A stretch of DNA of 64,000 nucleotides from CAZFLY01 sp964519995 (GCA_964519995.1 CAZFLY010000001.1:1-64000); one strand, 5' to 3'; positions 49,092 to 58,359 are shown, counted from the stretch's first letter. Numbers and translations: made by a program. Notes: a model not told the origin generated them from the letters alone.

Positions 49092-49778
49092 CTACTCAGG
49101 GTGACTCTCCCAATATTCTCTGGTTTGGCGAAACCTCTCCACTCGTTTGCTCATAATCTTTTGAGCCTCCTTAGGATAGAAATCGAGCAGAACATCACAG
49201 AATTGGACCATCCACTCTTTGCGGGAGTAACCTAGGTTCACCTTAATGACGTTTGCATTGGCAATTTGTATCTGGCCCCAGCCAAGGGCGCCAATTCTAA
49301 GACAATCCCAATCGAGAAACTCGATGGGTACAAAGATTACATCTCTTACAAGAACGCTGGTTTGTTGAACCTCGTATTTAAGCATCAGTATAATAAAATA
49401 ATTCTTGTCATCTTCGTAAAAACGAGCCAGCTTGTCTACAGAGGTGATATTCGGCATGTTGAACTTTGTGCCAAAAACACGATGCGTTTTTACATCGACT
49501 GCGTAGTAGAATCCCTCATTATCTCTAAAGGCCATATCCTCCATTGCTTTTCTTGAAAAATCAGAATAATACTTTGAACAAATGGCTGGACCAAGGATAG
49601 TGCTGAAATTTTCGGCTAGCAATTTTTGAGTCGCGTCTCCTGCAGTGCGTGTGCTTTCAGTTGTATCTAATGAAAGGGATGGGGCTTGCTTGCTCAAAAA
49701 GTCTTTGATTCTCCGCTCCACACGTTTGTATTTGTCAGTATAGAAAAGAGAGCTTTTCAGACGGTCCATAAGTCGCAT
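49092..49778 (-). CDS. Putative type II restriction endonuclease
   Basis: A 228-residue protein directly downstream of an adenine-type methyltransferase gene (12-bp gap, same strand). The middle contains DMAFRDNEGFYYAVDVKTHR: an acidic residue followed by the D-x-K pattern (Asp-Val-Lys) of the PD-(D/E)XK nuclease core. The strand after it and the FIILMLKYEV helix-strand fit the same fold. No membrane segment or signal peptide. I do not recognise the exact prototype enzyme, so the recognition site is unknown. The call rests on the motif plus the pairing with the methyltransferase. Confidence 0.72.
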   Translation of the reverse strand: MRLMDRLKSSLFYTDKYKRVERRIKDFLSKQAPSLSLDTTESTRTAGDATQKLLAENFSTILGPAICSKYYSDFSRKAMEDMAFRDNEGFYYAVDVKTHRVFGTKFNMPNITSVDKLARFYEDDKNYFIILMLKYEVQQTSVLVRDVIFVPIEFLDWDCLRIGALGWGQIQIANANVIKVNLGYSRKEWMVQFCDVLLDFYPKEAQKIMSKRVERFRQTREYWESHPE

Positions 49779-49790
49779 CCTCGGAATGAA

Positions 49791-50807
49791 TCAGGCCTTT
49801 GATTCAAATAAGGCAAACTGATTTGTCATCTGACGTTCAGCACTGCTACGAAAATTTGTTTGGGATGCTATCTGATTCTGTAGTGTGTTACGCTCCCAGA
49901 ACGTTCCATCGCAGTACCCCTGAATAGACTTGTCCGTCTCGGCCATACGAAGGCGTTTTTCCGCCAAACAACAGTAGGTCTCATCTCTTTCTACACCCAC
50001 AAATAGCCGACCGAGTTTTTTCGCTACCACGCTGGTGCTACCAGAGCCGAGAAATGGGTCAAACACAACTTCTCCCGGATTCGAGCTGGCGAGAACAATT
50101 TTAGCCAAGAGTTTTTCCGGCTTTTGCGTGGGATGGTCGGTATTTTCAGGCATCGACCAGAACGGTACGGTTATATCCGTCCAGAGGTTAGACGGATGCG
50201 TAAGTCGGAAATTGCCACGATCAGAAATCTCCCAATCCTTCGGCTGGCCGTTTTCATGGGTATAGGGAGCCATCACTTTACGCCTCAACTTCACCGCTTC
50301 GAGATTGAAGGTGTAATTATCCGAAACAGTGCAGAACCATATATCCTCAGACGCGTTTTTCCAGTTCCGCTGTGCGCCTCTGCCCTTTTCTCTTTCCCAT
50401 GTAATGCGATTCCTGACCTTAAAGTATTTGCCGGCTACCGTATGCACGGCTGTTGAGCATCGCCAATCGGAACAGATATATACCGATGCAGTTGGCTTCA
50501 AAATTCCGACCAGTTTTGAAAGCCAGCTTTCTATCCACGAAACATAATCATCCAGGCAGCGCTTTCGAAAAGCCGTGCCATTGAAGTCTTTGGTCAAATT
50601 GTAGGGAGGGTCTACAAACAGAAGGTCGACAAATTTGTTGGGCAAGAAAGGCGTAACGGTGTATAAGTCCTGGCAGATAGTTCTATTGATTATCTGCTCT
50701 TTCGTTACCGGCGAGTCAAGACGCAACAATCCCTGGTTGTATTGCGACGTTTCTCGCGCGGTGAGCGTTATCGTACGATTTCTTTCTGCACGATTTCTTT
50801 GCTCCAT
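49791..50807 (-). CDS. Type II DNA methyltransferase (adenine N6 or cytosine N4)
   Basis: 338 residues from ATG 50807 (MEQRNRAERNRT); the frame opens at 50831. Beta-type motif order: catalytic VDPPYNLTKDF comes first, and SAM motif VVFDPFLGSGSTSVVAKKLG near the C-terminus, preceded by HPTQKPEKLL. The DPPY tetrapeptide points to adenine or N4-cytosine. It protects sites cut by the nuclease encoded immediately downstream. The two genes sit inside a def-fmt-rsmB housekeeping cluster in the same orientation as their neighbours, so they may be transcribed from the same promoter. Confidence 0.9.
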   Translation of the reverse strand: MEQRNRAERNRTITLTARETSQYNQGLLRLDSPVTKEQIINRTICQDLYTVTPFLPNKFVDLLFVDPPYNLTKDFNGTAFRKRCLDDYVSWIESWLSKLVGILKPTASVYICSDWRCSTAVHTVAGKYFKVRNRITWEREKGRGAQRNWKNASEDIWFCTVSDNYTFNLEAVKLRRKVMAPYTHENGQPKDWEISDRGNFRLTHPSNLWTDITVPFWSMPENTDHPTQKPEKLLAKIVLASSNPGEVVFDPFLGSGSTSVVAKKLGRLFVGVERDETYCCLAEKRLRMAETDKSIQGYCDGTFWERNTLQNQIASQTNFRSSAERQMTNQFALFESKA

Positions 50808-50982
50808 TGTGGCTTTCCTTAGCGAATACAACAGCTAACATTAGTATATACCAATTGCAGTGTGTCCGCCAGAGCTATTAGAAAAAACACATTGCGACAG
50901 TATAGCAGGCCTACAGACAGACGTTCCTAAAATACTGTTTTCCATGGGAAGGAATTCTTTTACGGTAATGCTGCGACGGTGT

Positions 50983-51936
50983 TTAACTATCTATCTTCGT
51001 GAACGTATCGCCTGGTTGGGTGTGTCTGCCGTTGACAAAGTCAGCGAAATCCATAAAAGCAGAACCAGCGGGTTTGATCTTGCTGATCATTAAGGCTCCA
51101 TCGCCGCAAATTACATTGAGATTCTCATCGACGGTCCCAGGTGGCAGATTTTCACGTTTTGCGGCTTCGCTTATTTCAGCTATTGCGATGGTTACTCGCT
51201 CGGTTTTGCCGGTCTTTTTTGACAGGTAGTTAGCAGTAGCGCCAGGCCAAGGCCAAAAGCCCCGTATCTTCCTGACAAGTACCTGGCCCGACTCACCGAA
51301 GTCCAGAAAGCCATCTGATTTTTTTATCTTAGGCGCAAGTGTGGCCCTGGAATGGTCCTGCTCGGTATAGGTTGCGGTGCCGTTTTCAATCTGCTTTAGC
51401 GTCTTTAGCAATAGCGGTGCCGCCATCTTAGCCAATCTATCATGCAAACTTCCCGCTGTCTCGTTTGGCTCGATGTCGGTTTTTATTCGTGAAAGGATTT
51501 TGCCGGCGTCCATCTTTTCCGCGAGCGTAATTATGCTAATACCCGTTTCGGTTTCGCCGTTTATTATCGCCCAGTTAATCGGCGCAGCGCCGCGCAGCTT
51601 TGGCAGTAGCGATGCGTGAACATTTATTGCGCCCTTCTGTGGAAGATTTATCAGTTCATTGCCAATCTTCTGGCCGAACGCGACAACCACAATCAAATCC
51701 GGCTCTTTGGCTTTTATCTGCTGAAAGGATTGTGGCGTATTGACGTTATCAGTTTCGACAAAGGCTGTCGAATGTGTTTGCGCCCACTGTGCAACCGGTG
51801 TGGGATTCAGCTTTCTGCCGCGACCGGCAGGATGTGGAGGCTGCGTGATAATAAATTGCAGATCATGGCTTGACTGCACCAAGGCGCTCAGGCATTCAAT
51901 ACCAAATTCGCCGCTGCCAAGGAAAACTATCCTCAT
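50983..51936 (-). CDS. fmt: Methionyl-tRNA formyltransferase
   Basis: Formylates initiator Met-tRNA with 10-formyltetrahydrofolate. The 317 residues begin MRIVFLGSGEFGIECL, and the catalytic region INVHASLLPKLRGAAPINWA contains the conserved Asn, His and later Asp of the formyltransferase fold. The C-terminal OB-like domain (VRKIRGFWPWPGATA) binds tRNA. Downstream of def by about 96 bp in the same direction; the removal enzyme and the formylating enzyme are commonly paired. The R-M pair follows. Confidence 0.96.
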   Translation of the reverse strand: MRIVFLGSGEFGIECLSALVQSSHDLQFIITQPPHPAGRGRKLNPTPVAQWAQTHSTAFVETDNVNTPQSFQQIKAKEPDLIVVVAFGQKIGNELINLPQKGAINVHASLLPKLRGAAPINWAIINGETETGISIITLAEKMDAGKILSRIKTDIEPNETAGSLHDRLAKMAAPLLLKTLKQIENGTATYTEQDHSRATLAPKIKKSDGFLDFGESGQVLVRKIRGFWPWPGATANYLSKKTGKTERVTIAIAEISEAAKRENLPPGTVDENLNVICGDGALMISKIKPAGSAFMDFADFVNGRHTQPGDTFTKIDS

Positions 51937-52032
51937 AATAAGTAAGCTAAAAACCTAAAGCTAAAAGTGAAAAACCATAGTTCAAAATTCAAAAACGGTT
52001 TTATTTCCAATTTTGAGCTATGATTTTACACT

Positions 52033-52566
52033 TTACGTTTTATGCTTTTCGTTTTTTTCGTGCTCTTCCGAAAGTTTCTTAAGCTGTTTTCTGTGAGCGA
52101 TTTTTGAGGCTGAGCCCATACGATTGACGATAGTAAACCCTTCAATGTGGTCGAACTCGTGCTGGAGTGCTCTTGCGTAGAGGCCATCGGCTTCATCGCT
52201 AAATTCATTACCGTCAAGGTCGGTGGCTGTAACTTTGCATTTTTTGTATCGGCGAATCTTGGTATAAACGCCCGGCACGGAAAGACATCCTTCCTCAAAC
52301 TCGTGAAGCTCCCCTTCGGGCGTGACAGTGGGATTTATATAGACCTTTACACTCTCTTTTGTTCCATCCAGCGATATGATAAAAAGTCGCAGCGGAACGC
52401 CCGCCTGCGGCGCCGCCAAGCCGACGCCCTTATTTTTTAGCATTATTTCCGTCATTTTTCCCACCAATTGGCGGATATTGTCGTCAACTCTTTCGACCGG
52501 CTCGGCGCGCTTGGCTAGAACCATAGCCGGATAATGCGTGATTCGGCATTTTTCAACATCAATCAT
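52033..52566 (-). CDS. def: Peptide deformylase
   Basis: Removes the N-formyl group from new proteins. From ATG 52566 (MIDVEKCRITHYPAMVLAKR) it has 177 residues; the frame opens three codons earlier. The three metal-site motifs are intact: GVGLAAPQAG, EEGCLSVPG (Cys ligand) and QHEFDHIEG (two His and the catalytic Glu-like position, here HEFDH). The tail is Lys/Glu-rich. lptB precedes it and fmt follows, all on the minus strand. Confidence 0.96.
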   Translation of the reverse strand: MIDVEKCRITHYPAMVLAKRAEPVERVDDNIRQLVGKMTEIMLKNKGVGLAAPQAGVPLRLFIISLDGTKESVKVYINPTVTPEGELHEFEEGCLSVPGVYTKIRRYKKCKVTATDLDGNEFSDEADGLYARALQHEFDHIEGFTIVNRMGSASKIAHRKQLKKLSEEHEKNEKHKT

Positions 52567-52618
52567 TTTCCGCACCTCATGTCAAATATCAGGCCAGCAG
52601 CAAGTTTGATGGAGCAAT

Positions 52619-53362
52619 TCACACATCGAATTCGTCGCCGGCGAAGATATTGCCCAGATAGGCTTTTCTAACCGTTTCATTGCGCACAATCTCAGCGGGC
52701 GAGCCAGCACCGATTACCCTGCCGTGATCGATGATATAGGCTCTATTGACGACTTCCAGCGTTCTTTCAACATTATGGTCAGTGATTAGAATGCTCATAC
52801 CTGAGGCTACGAGCTTGCGAATTTCCTGCTGCAAATCTTCCACTGTTATCGGATCAACACCACTAAACGGTTCATCCAGCAGGATCAGTGAAGGCTCGGT
52901 AACCATAGCACGAGCAATCTCGAGTTTCCTCCGCTCACCACCGGATAAGTATCTGCCCTGGCTGCTTTCGACCTCAGCCAGGCCAAATCGCTCGATGAGC
53001 CTATCAGCTCTGCGATATCGCTCGGCCTTCGGCATCGCCATCGTTTCAAGAATCGCAAGTAGATTGTCTCGCACACTGAGCCGCTGGAAAATACTGGGTT
53101 CCTGAGACAAATAACCTATACCCAGTTGTGCTCTTCTATACATCGGCATTTTGGTTATGTCCCTGCCTTCAAAAATGACTGAGCCGGCATTAGGAGTTAT
53201 CATGCCAATCATCATTCTAAATGTGGTGGTTTTGCCAGCTCCGTTCCGGCCCAGAAGTCCGACAATGCTGCGCTGCTCGATGGCAATGGATACATCATTA
53301 ACTACGGCCCTACCGGAGTACCTTTTTACAAGTCCACGAGTCTCAAGAAGCGTTATGCTCAT
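52619..53362 (-). CDS. lptB: ABC transporter ATPase, lipopolysaccharide export type (LptB)
   Basis: Cytoplasmic ATPase of the Lpt machine that extracts lipopolysaccharide from the inner membrane. 247 residues from ATG 53362; the frame opens at 53395. Walker A GLLGRNGAGKTTTF, Q-loop SQEPSIFQRLSV, signature LSGGERRKLEIARAM, Walker B LILLDEPFSGVDPITV and switch ITDHNVERTL are all present. The closeness to the LptB family (GGERRKLEIAR and LSVxDN) makes it the best name. No lptA, lptC, lptF or lptG gene is in the window. Precedes def. Confidence 0.9.
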   Translation of the reverse strand: MSITLLETRGLVKRYSGRAVVNDVSIAIEQRSIVGLLGRNGAGKTTTFRMMIGMITPNAGSVIFEGRDITKMPMYRRAQLGIGYLSQEPSIFQRLSVRDNLLAILETMAMPKAERYRRADRLIERFGLAEVESSQGRYLSGGERRKLEIARAMVTEPSLILLDEPFSGVDPITVEDLQQEIRKLVASGMSILITDHNVERTLEVVNRAYIIDHGRVIGAGSPAEIVRNETVRKAYLGNIFAGDEFDV

Positions 53363-53552
53363 TAAAATAGTGCCTTGTTCCATGACGTTCAGCATATAGC
53401 CTATATAGCATGGCTGAATACGTAAAGCGAAAAGTACCGCGCCAACAGCGATATGAAAAGTTTTAAGCTAATTAAGCTGGCTTTTAAACCACATTTTTGC
53501 TATTAACTATTTTTTAGATGTGATATGGCTTGTCTTCATTTAAGGTATCGCA

Positions 53553-54329
53553 ATGTTTGCAGTTTTAAGTGATATACATTCAAACTTAGAAGCCCTTACG
53601 ACGGTACTGGCCGATATTGAAAAGCGGGGCATAAAGACGATCTATTGCCTTGGCGATGTGGTGGGTTACGGAGCAGATCCCAAGGCGTGCCTTGAACTCA
53701 TTATTGAAAAGGCCAACTGGTGTGTTTTGGGCAACCACGATTACGCAGTTTTTTATGAGCCAACAAACTTCAACTATGGAGCAGAACAGGCAAGTTTCTG
53801 GACGCGCGACGTTCTCGAAGCAGAGAAAGACAAGCGACGCAGCGACAAGCACTGGCAGTTTTTAGGCGAACTGCCGATGCGCCGCACATTGGAAGTGGAT
53901 CTCAGCCCGAATGAGGCTATAATAGATTTTGTTCACGCCTCGCCGCGAAGACCAATCAACGAATATATCTTTCCCGACGATGTCTACACCCATCCAGGCA
54001 AGGTTCGGATGCAGTTTGAACGGGTCAGGCACATCTGCTTTGTAGGCCATACGCACATGCCGGGCGTTTTCCTCGATGAGCCGGATTTCTATCTGCCGGA
54101 TGAGCTGGGTAGTGTATATCCCATTGTCGAAAACGAAAAAGCCATTATCAATATTGGCTCAGTCGGCCAACCCAGAGACAAAGATAATCGGGCCAGCTAC
54201 GTCTATGTTGAGGATAGTAAGGTGCACTTTGTCCGGTTGGAATATGACTTTGAAACAACGATGAAAAAGATCTATGCTGTCGATCGATTGGATAACTTCC
54301 ACGCAGAGCGATTGCGAGACGGAAGGTGA
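53553..54329 (+). CDS. Calcineurin-like metallophosphoesterase
   Basis: A 258-residue cytosolic phosphoesterase of the YfcE/diadenosine-tetraphosphatase-like group. Metal-site motifs in order: AVLSDIHSNLEAL (D-x-H), CLGDVVGYG (GD), LGNHDYAV (GNHD) and FVGHTHMPG (GHTH), then NIGSVGQPRDKDN, typical of the group that acts on cyclic or linear phosphodiesters. The substrate is not evident. yidC follows with a very small gap on the same strand. Confidence 0.9.
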   Translation: MFAVLSDIHSNLEALTTVLADIEKRGIKTIYCLGDVVGYGADPKACLELIIEKANWCVLGNHDYAVFYEPTNFNYGAEQASFWTRDVLEAEKDKRRSDKHWQFLGELPMRRTLEVDLSPNEAIIDFVHASPRRPINEYIFPDDVYTHPGKVRMQFERVRHICFVGHTHMPGVFLDEPDFYLPDELGSVYPIVENEKAIINIGSVGQPRDKDNRASYVYVEDSKVHFVRLEYDFETTMKKIYAVDRLDNFHAERLRDGR

Positions 54330-54398
54330 AATCGTCGCTCGTGGTTTGTGAATCGTATCATAAAAAGAAATTTCATAAGGAATAGCAAGCTCCGAATT

Positions 54399-56381
54399 AT
54401 GAAGAATCTCTTAATAGTAGTGGTATTAGTGTTTGTTATTTTTTGTGGTTGGATGATCGCCGATACAGGTTTGTTTGAGAAGCCCCAAAGGTCAGCTAAA
54501 TCCTGTGTGTTATTACAACAGACAACAACCGTTAATCAAGGCCAGCAATTCATGCCGGACGCCACGCAGCAAGGCGAGTATCTTGAAGCTGCGGATTCGG
54601 AAGAATTTAGTGCCGTTGGCGGACCAGATAAAACCGTTACTCTCGGCTCGGTCGATCCGAAGAACGGCTACAAATTTCAACTACAGCTTATTTCTACAGG
54701 CGCAGCCATCAGACAGGCAATACTCAGTGAATTCGACGACCGTGACTACAAGAATCCAAAGCCTCTCGTTCTACTCTCGCCCGTAGCTATCGGTTCAAAC
54801 CGACAGATTCTCTCGCTCGCAAATGGCCAACTTGCGTTTGTTCAGCAGAAGCAGCAACTCCCACTGGATAGACTAAGCTGGGAGAGTTTTCCGGTTGAAA
54901 CAGGGTACAGCTCACAGACGGCTCGCTTCGAAGCGACCATTGTGGACTCGGCTGATAAGCCGGTTATCAAACTGACCAAAACTTACACGGTCATTCCTGA
55001 CAGCTATATGCTCGAATGTGATTTGCAGGTGGAGAACCTCTCAGAAATTGAACAGAATGTGCGCCTGAATCTAACCGGACCTGCGGGAATCGGCAGAGAG
55101 GGTTTCCGCGCGGATATGAGAAAAGTCGTGGCGGGGTTCAAAAATTCACAGGGCAAAATCAGCAGCACAAGATTGGATAAGAAAAAATTGGCCAAGGCAA
55201 AGAGTTCTGAAGACCGAGAACTGCGAGCGAGAAAAGCTGACGAGCACCTCCTCTGGGCTGCTACGGTAAACAAGTACTTCGCTGCGGTAATTGTTCCTTT
55301 GCCTGATGCAGACAAGAAATACTGTGATTGGTTAACGAACAGAACGGGTGTGTTTTACAATCCCGACAGAGATAACAAGGCCGATAGTGGTGATGAAACG
55401 ATTGGCCTTGGACTCAAGCTCGCATCAACTACACTTGGTCCGGTAGGTGAACCCAATAACATAAAAACCTACGGCTTTGAACTCTATCTTGGCCCCAAAG
55501 ATAAAAGTCTGTTCGATAAGAACGAGCGGTATCAGGAGTTGGGCTTCGTCGAAACGATAGACTTTCTGGCCTGTTGTTGTCCAGCGAGTATCATCAATCC
55601 CTTGGCCTTTGGCATACTGGTCTTGATGAAGTGGATGTACGGTTTTATTGGTAACTATGGCGTGGTAATCATTATACTTGTGTTTCTTATGCGGCTTGTG
55701 ATGCATCCGGTCACCAGAAAGAGCCAGGTGTCCATGAGTAAAATGAGCAAGCTTGCCCCAAAAGCTGAGGAAATAAAGAAAAAATACTCCGACAACAAAA
55801 CCGAGATGAACAAGCAATTGATGGCGCTCTACAGAAAGCAGGGCGCATCCCCAATCATGGGCATGCTGCCGATGATGGTGCAGATGCCGATCTGGATTGC
55901 GCTTTGGAGTGCTGTCTATACCAGCATCGATTTACGCGGCGCTGCCTTTTTACCTTTCTGGATTACCGACCTTTCGGCTCCTGACGCACTGGTTAGATTC
56001 TCAGCTTTGACAGTGCCTGTACTGGGCTGGAAGATAGAATCGCTGAATCTGCTGCCAATCTTGATGGGTGTGGCTTTCTTTCTGCAACAAAAGCTCATGC
56101 CCTCACAATCGCAGGCTTCAGTTAATCCGCAGGTTGCTCAGCAGCAGAAAATGATGATGATTATGATGCCGTTGTTGTTTCCGTTGATGCTTTACAAGGC
56201 ACCTTCAGGTGTCAATCTGTACATCATGGCCAGTACTTTTGCTGGCGTCTTTGAACAGTACGTTATCCGCAAGCACATCCAGCAAAAAGAAGAAGAGGAA
56301 TCTAAAGGCCTTGTTGCCGCGACAAGCAAAACCGGCGGAAAAATCAAAAAGAAAAAACCAAAACCGTTTTTTAAAATATAA
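54399..56381 (+). CDS. yidC: Membrane protein insertase YidC
   Basis: Inserts and folds inner-membrane proteins, alone or with SecYEG. From ATG 54399 (MKNLLIVVVLVFVIFCGWMI) it has 660 residues; the frame opens at 54348. The Gram-negative layout is clear: N-terminal anchor helix, a large periplasmic beta domain (about 60-400) and five C-terminal helices starting LMKWMYGFIGNYGVVIIILV, with the cytoplasmic hairpin QVSMSKMSKLAPKAEEIKKK and MLPMMVQMPIWIALWSAVYT. A poly-Lys tail binds ribosomes. A hairpin terminator follows at 56404. The usual rpmH-rnpA neighbours are absent, but mnmE follows as is common. Confidence 0.94.
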   Translation: MKNLLIVVVLVFVIFCGWMIADTGLFEKPQRSAKSCVLLQQTTTVNQGQQFMPDATQQGEYLEAADSEEFSAVGGPDKTVTLGSVDPKNGYKFQLQLISTGAAIRQAILSEFDDRDYKNPKPLVLLSPVAIGSNRQILSLANGQLAFVQQKQQLPLDRLSWESFPVETGYSSQTARFEATIVDSADKPVIKLTKTYTVIPDSYMLECDLQVENLSEIEQNVRLNLTGPAGIGREGFRADMRKVVAGFKNSQGKISSTRLDKKKLAKAKSSEDRELRARKADEHLLWAATVNKYFAAVIVPLPDADKKYCDWLTNRTGVFYNPDRDNKADSGDETIGLGLKLASTTLGPVGEPNNIKTYGFELYLGPKDKSLFDKNERYQELGFVETIDFLACCCPASIINPLAFGILVLMKWMYGFIGNYGVVIIILVFLMRLVMHPVTRKSQVSMSKMSKLAPKAEEIKKKYSDNKTEMNKQLMALYRKQGASPIMGMLPMMVQMPIWIALWSAVYTSIDLRGAAFLPFWITDLSAPDALVRFSALTVPVLGWKIESLNLLPILMGVAFFLQQKLMPSQSQASVNPQVAQQQKMMMIMMPLLFPLMLYKAPSGVNLYIMASTFAGVFEQYVIRKHIQQKEEEESKGLVAATSKTGGKIKKKKPKPFFKI

Positions 56382-56403
56382 CATGAAAAAAACAAATATT
56401 TAG

Positions 56404-56451
56404 CCCCGCGATCCTTCGACTGTGCTCAGGACAGTTTTATCGCGGGGTTTT
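56404..56451 (+). terminator. Hairpin terminator after yidC
   Basis: CCCCGCGAT (56404-56412) pairs with ATCGCGGGG (56439-56447) around a loop CCTTCGACTGTGCTCAGGAC plus ATTT-type bases, then four T. The loop is itself an inverted-repeat-like CCTTCGACTGTGCTCAGG unit, so the terminator may derive from a mobile palindrome. Confidence 0.65.
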
Positions 56452-56465
56452 CATCTGAAAGCAAA

Positions 56466-56489
56466 AGCCCCCGAATAAATTCGGGGGCT
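56466..56489. repeat. Perfect REP-like hairpin upstream of mnmE
   Basis: AGCCCCCGAAT and ATTCGGGGGCT form an 11-bp perfect stem with a two-base loop, 17 bp before the mnmE start codon. It resembles the GC hairpins around the RAYT gene and could hinder or insulate translation initiation. Confidence 0.7.
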
Positions 56490-56505
56490 AACCACAGCCG
56501 CCCAA

Positions 56506-57915
56506 ATGTACGATCTCAAAGACACAATCGTAGCTGTCAGCTCGCCGCCGGTAGGTGCAAGGACAATAGTTCGTATCACCGGGGTTGATACCGTGAATAT
56601 CTGCAAAGAGCTCTTCGATTCGCCTATTGCGCAAAAAACAAACGGTATCATTGAAGGTAAGATTGCGATAGTCACCGGACTCAGAATTGATGCCAGGCTC
56701 TATCTTTTCTTCGCTCCCCATTCCTACACAGGCGACGACGTTGCGGAGATTCACCTTCACATAAACAGGGCCGTCACCACAGCACTAATGGCAGGTCTTT
56801 TCCATCGTGGCCTGCGTATGGCTGGGCCCGGCGAATTCACCGCTCGCGCATATCTGGCCGGCAAAATCGACCTGGCCCAGGCTGAGGCGGTAAACGAAAT
56901 AATAACCACTTCCAACACGTTCCAATTAGCTGCTGCGGAAAAACTTCTTACCGGCCAGTTGGCAAAAAAAACAGAAAAAACTCAATCGGCAATCATAGAT
57001 TGCCTTAGCCTGATTGAAGCGGGCCTGGATTTCAGCGAAGAAGATATAGAATTCTTAGCTCGAGATGACGCTATTGGCAGGCTTTCTGCTATAAAAAGTG
57101 AGCTTGGTCAGTTGCTCGCGAGCACTATCAGGTACGAGTCGCTGCTCGATCTGCCTGCGGTAGGAATTGCCGGTGCGCCGAACGCCGGTAAAAGCAGCTT
57201 ACTAAACGCATTGCTCGGCAAGGAACGCAGCATCGTCTCGCACGAGTGTAAGACCACGCGTGATGTGCTCACGAGCGTACTAACTCTTAAACACAGTCAA
57301 TGTGTGCTCTTTGATTGCGCGGGACTCGTGGCTGAGGCAGAGAATATACTCGATGAGCTGGCGCAGCAGGCAGCTACAGCAGCATTGCGTAACAGTTTGC
57401 TGGTCCTGTTTTGCATTGACCTGTCAAAAGAGGATTGGTCGGAAGATGTTTCGATTCATGCCTTGATAGAACCGAGTACATTGCTGGCGGTCGCAACTAA
57501 GAGCGACCTGCCTTCAGAGAAAACTTTAGGTCGGAATCTCGCGAAGCTGAGCAATTTGTTCGGCTTTGAATTTTTGCCGGTCTCGGTCAAAACAGACGAT
57601 GGCCTTGAGTCTTTGCGAAATGCTGCCGATACGCGGTTAATTCAGCTAACAAGCGGCTCTGCACCGGAGCACGCAGATTTGCCTTTTTCCGAAACAGACC
57701 AAAGCGCCGTCGCTATTACTGTCCGTCATAGACAAGCTGTTACGGAAGCGATAGAGAATATTGATACAGCTATTAAGGAACTAAATGCAGGCAACAATGA
57801 AGTCACTACAATGATGTTGCGGGCTGCCTATCAGGCTATTTCCGATATTGAGCAACAGCCTGTTGACGAGCAGATATTAGAAAAGATATTTTCCCGCTTT
57901 TGCATTGGCAAATGA
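56506..57915 (+). CDS. mnmE: tRNA modification GTPase MnmE, divergent G domain
   Basis: With MnmG it modifies wobble U34 of tRNAs. The 469-residue protein has the N-terminal folate-binding domain (PGEFTARAYLAGKIDLAQAE), a P-loop GAPNAGKSSLLNALL and the invariant C-terminal FCIGK. The G domain, however, departs from the family: G2 reads KTTRD instead of GTTRD, G3 DCAGLVAEAE instead of DTAG(I/L)RE, and G4 ATKSD instead of NKxD. N-terminal HCHGG is HINRA. These changes may alter GTP affinity or K+-activated hydrolysis, although the fold is retained. yidC precedes it. Confidence 0.92.
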   Translation: MYDLKDTIVAVSSPPVGARTIVRITGVDTVNICKELFDSPIAQKTNGIIEGKIAIVTGLRIDARLYLFFAPHSYTGDDVAEIHLHINRAVTTALMAGLFHRGLRMAGPGEFTARAYLAGKIDLAQAEAVNEIITTSNTFQLAAAEKLLTGQLAKKTEKTQSAIIDCLSLIEAGLDFSEEDIEFLARDDAIGRLSAIKSELGQLLASTIRYESLLDLPAVGIAGAPNAGKSSLLNALLGKERSIVSHECKTTRDVLTSVLTLKHSQCVLFDCAGLVAEAENILDELAQQAATAALRNSLLVLFCIDLSKEDWSEDVSIHALIEPSTLLAVATKSDLPSEKTLGRNLAKLSNLFGFEFLPVSVKTDDGLESLRNAADTRLIQLTSGSAPEHADLPFSETDQSAVAITVRHRQAVTEAIENIDTAIKELNAGNNEVTTMMLRAAYQAISDIEQQPVDEQILEKIFSRFCIGK

Positions 57916-57950
57916 GCAAGTTAGAAATTCAAATTGCTTTGTAGAAAGGA

Positions 57951-58115
57951 TGTCATTTCGACCGTAGTGAGCGCAGCGAACGGAGTGGAGAAATCTGGGT
58001 TAGCAGCGCTGTTGCACGCAGATTTCCCTTCGGGGCTCTGCGCTTCGCTACGTGTCTCGACTTCGCCCCTGTTTCTGTCTTCGACAGAAGACACAGGGGC
58101 TCCGCTCGAAATGAT
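57951..58115. repeat. Palindromic interspersed repeat, family A copy 3
   Basis: About 165 bp from TGTCATTTCGACCGTAGTGA to CTCCGCTCGAAATGA. The 57951-58025 half is nearly identical, in inverted orientation, to 37650-37720 (GCAGCGAACGGAGTGGAGAA and AGCGCTGTTGCA). The right part has the hairpin CCCCTGTTTCTGTC-ttc-GACAGAAGACACAGGGG, the same palindrome found in the guaA frame. It fills much of the 444-bp convergent gap between mnmE and dnaK. Confidence 0.88.
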
Positions 58116-58285
58116 CTTGCTGTGACTGGCCGATTTGGGCCCCATCCGCTCCTGCTGTAATAACAAAGAATATTATACGAAATGAGTCCCCAATAGTCCA
58201 GGAAATGTGCCGTTGGGAAACCATGGCAATTTACCACGTAATATTGAATATTGGCAGGTCTAAATATTCAGATGTGTTGGTACAA

Positions 58286-58318
58286 AAGGAAAAAGGCCAA
58301 CACATTTTGATATTGGCC
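58286..58318 (-). terminator. Terminator of dnaK
   Basis: On the minus strand GGCCAA pairs with TTGGCC (58313-58318 and 58295-58300) across a twelve-base loop and is followed by five T and CC. It lies 42 bp past the dnaK stop. Confidence 0.75.
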
Positions 58319-58359
58319 CTTATAATTCTGTCTCTCATGCAATGAATATGTTTATGCTA

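Noticed and set aside
12605..58115. Interspersed repeats as a CRISPR array
   Set aside because: Copies are far apart, palindromic, of unequal length, and have no regular spacers or cas genes.
57934..58125. Two ORFs giving near-identical peptides (also 37508-37738, minus strand)
   Set aside because: Both lie wholly in family A palindromic repeats; the similarity is that of the DNA element, not of a gene family.
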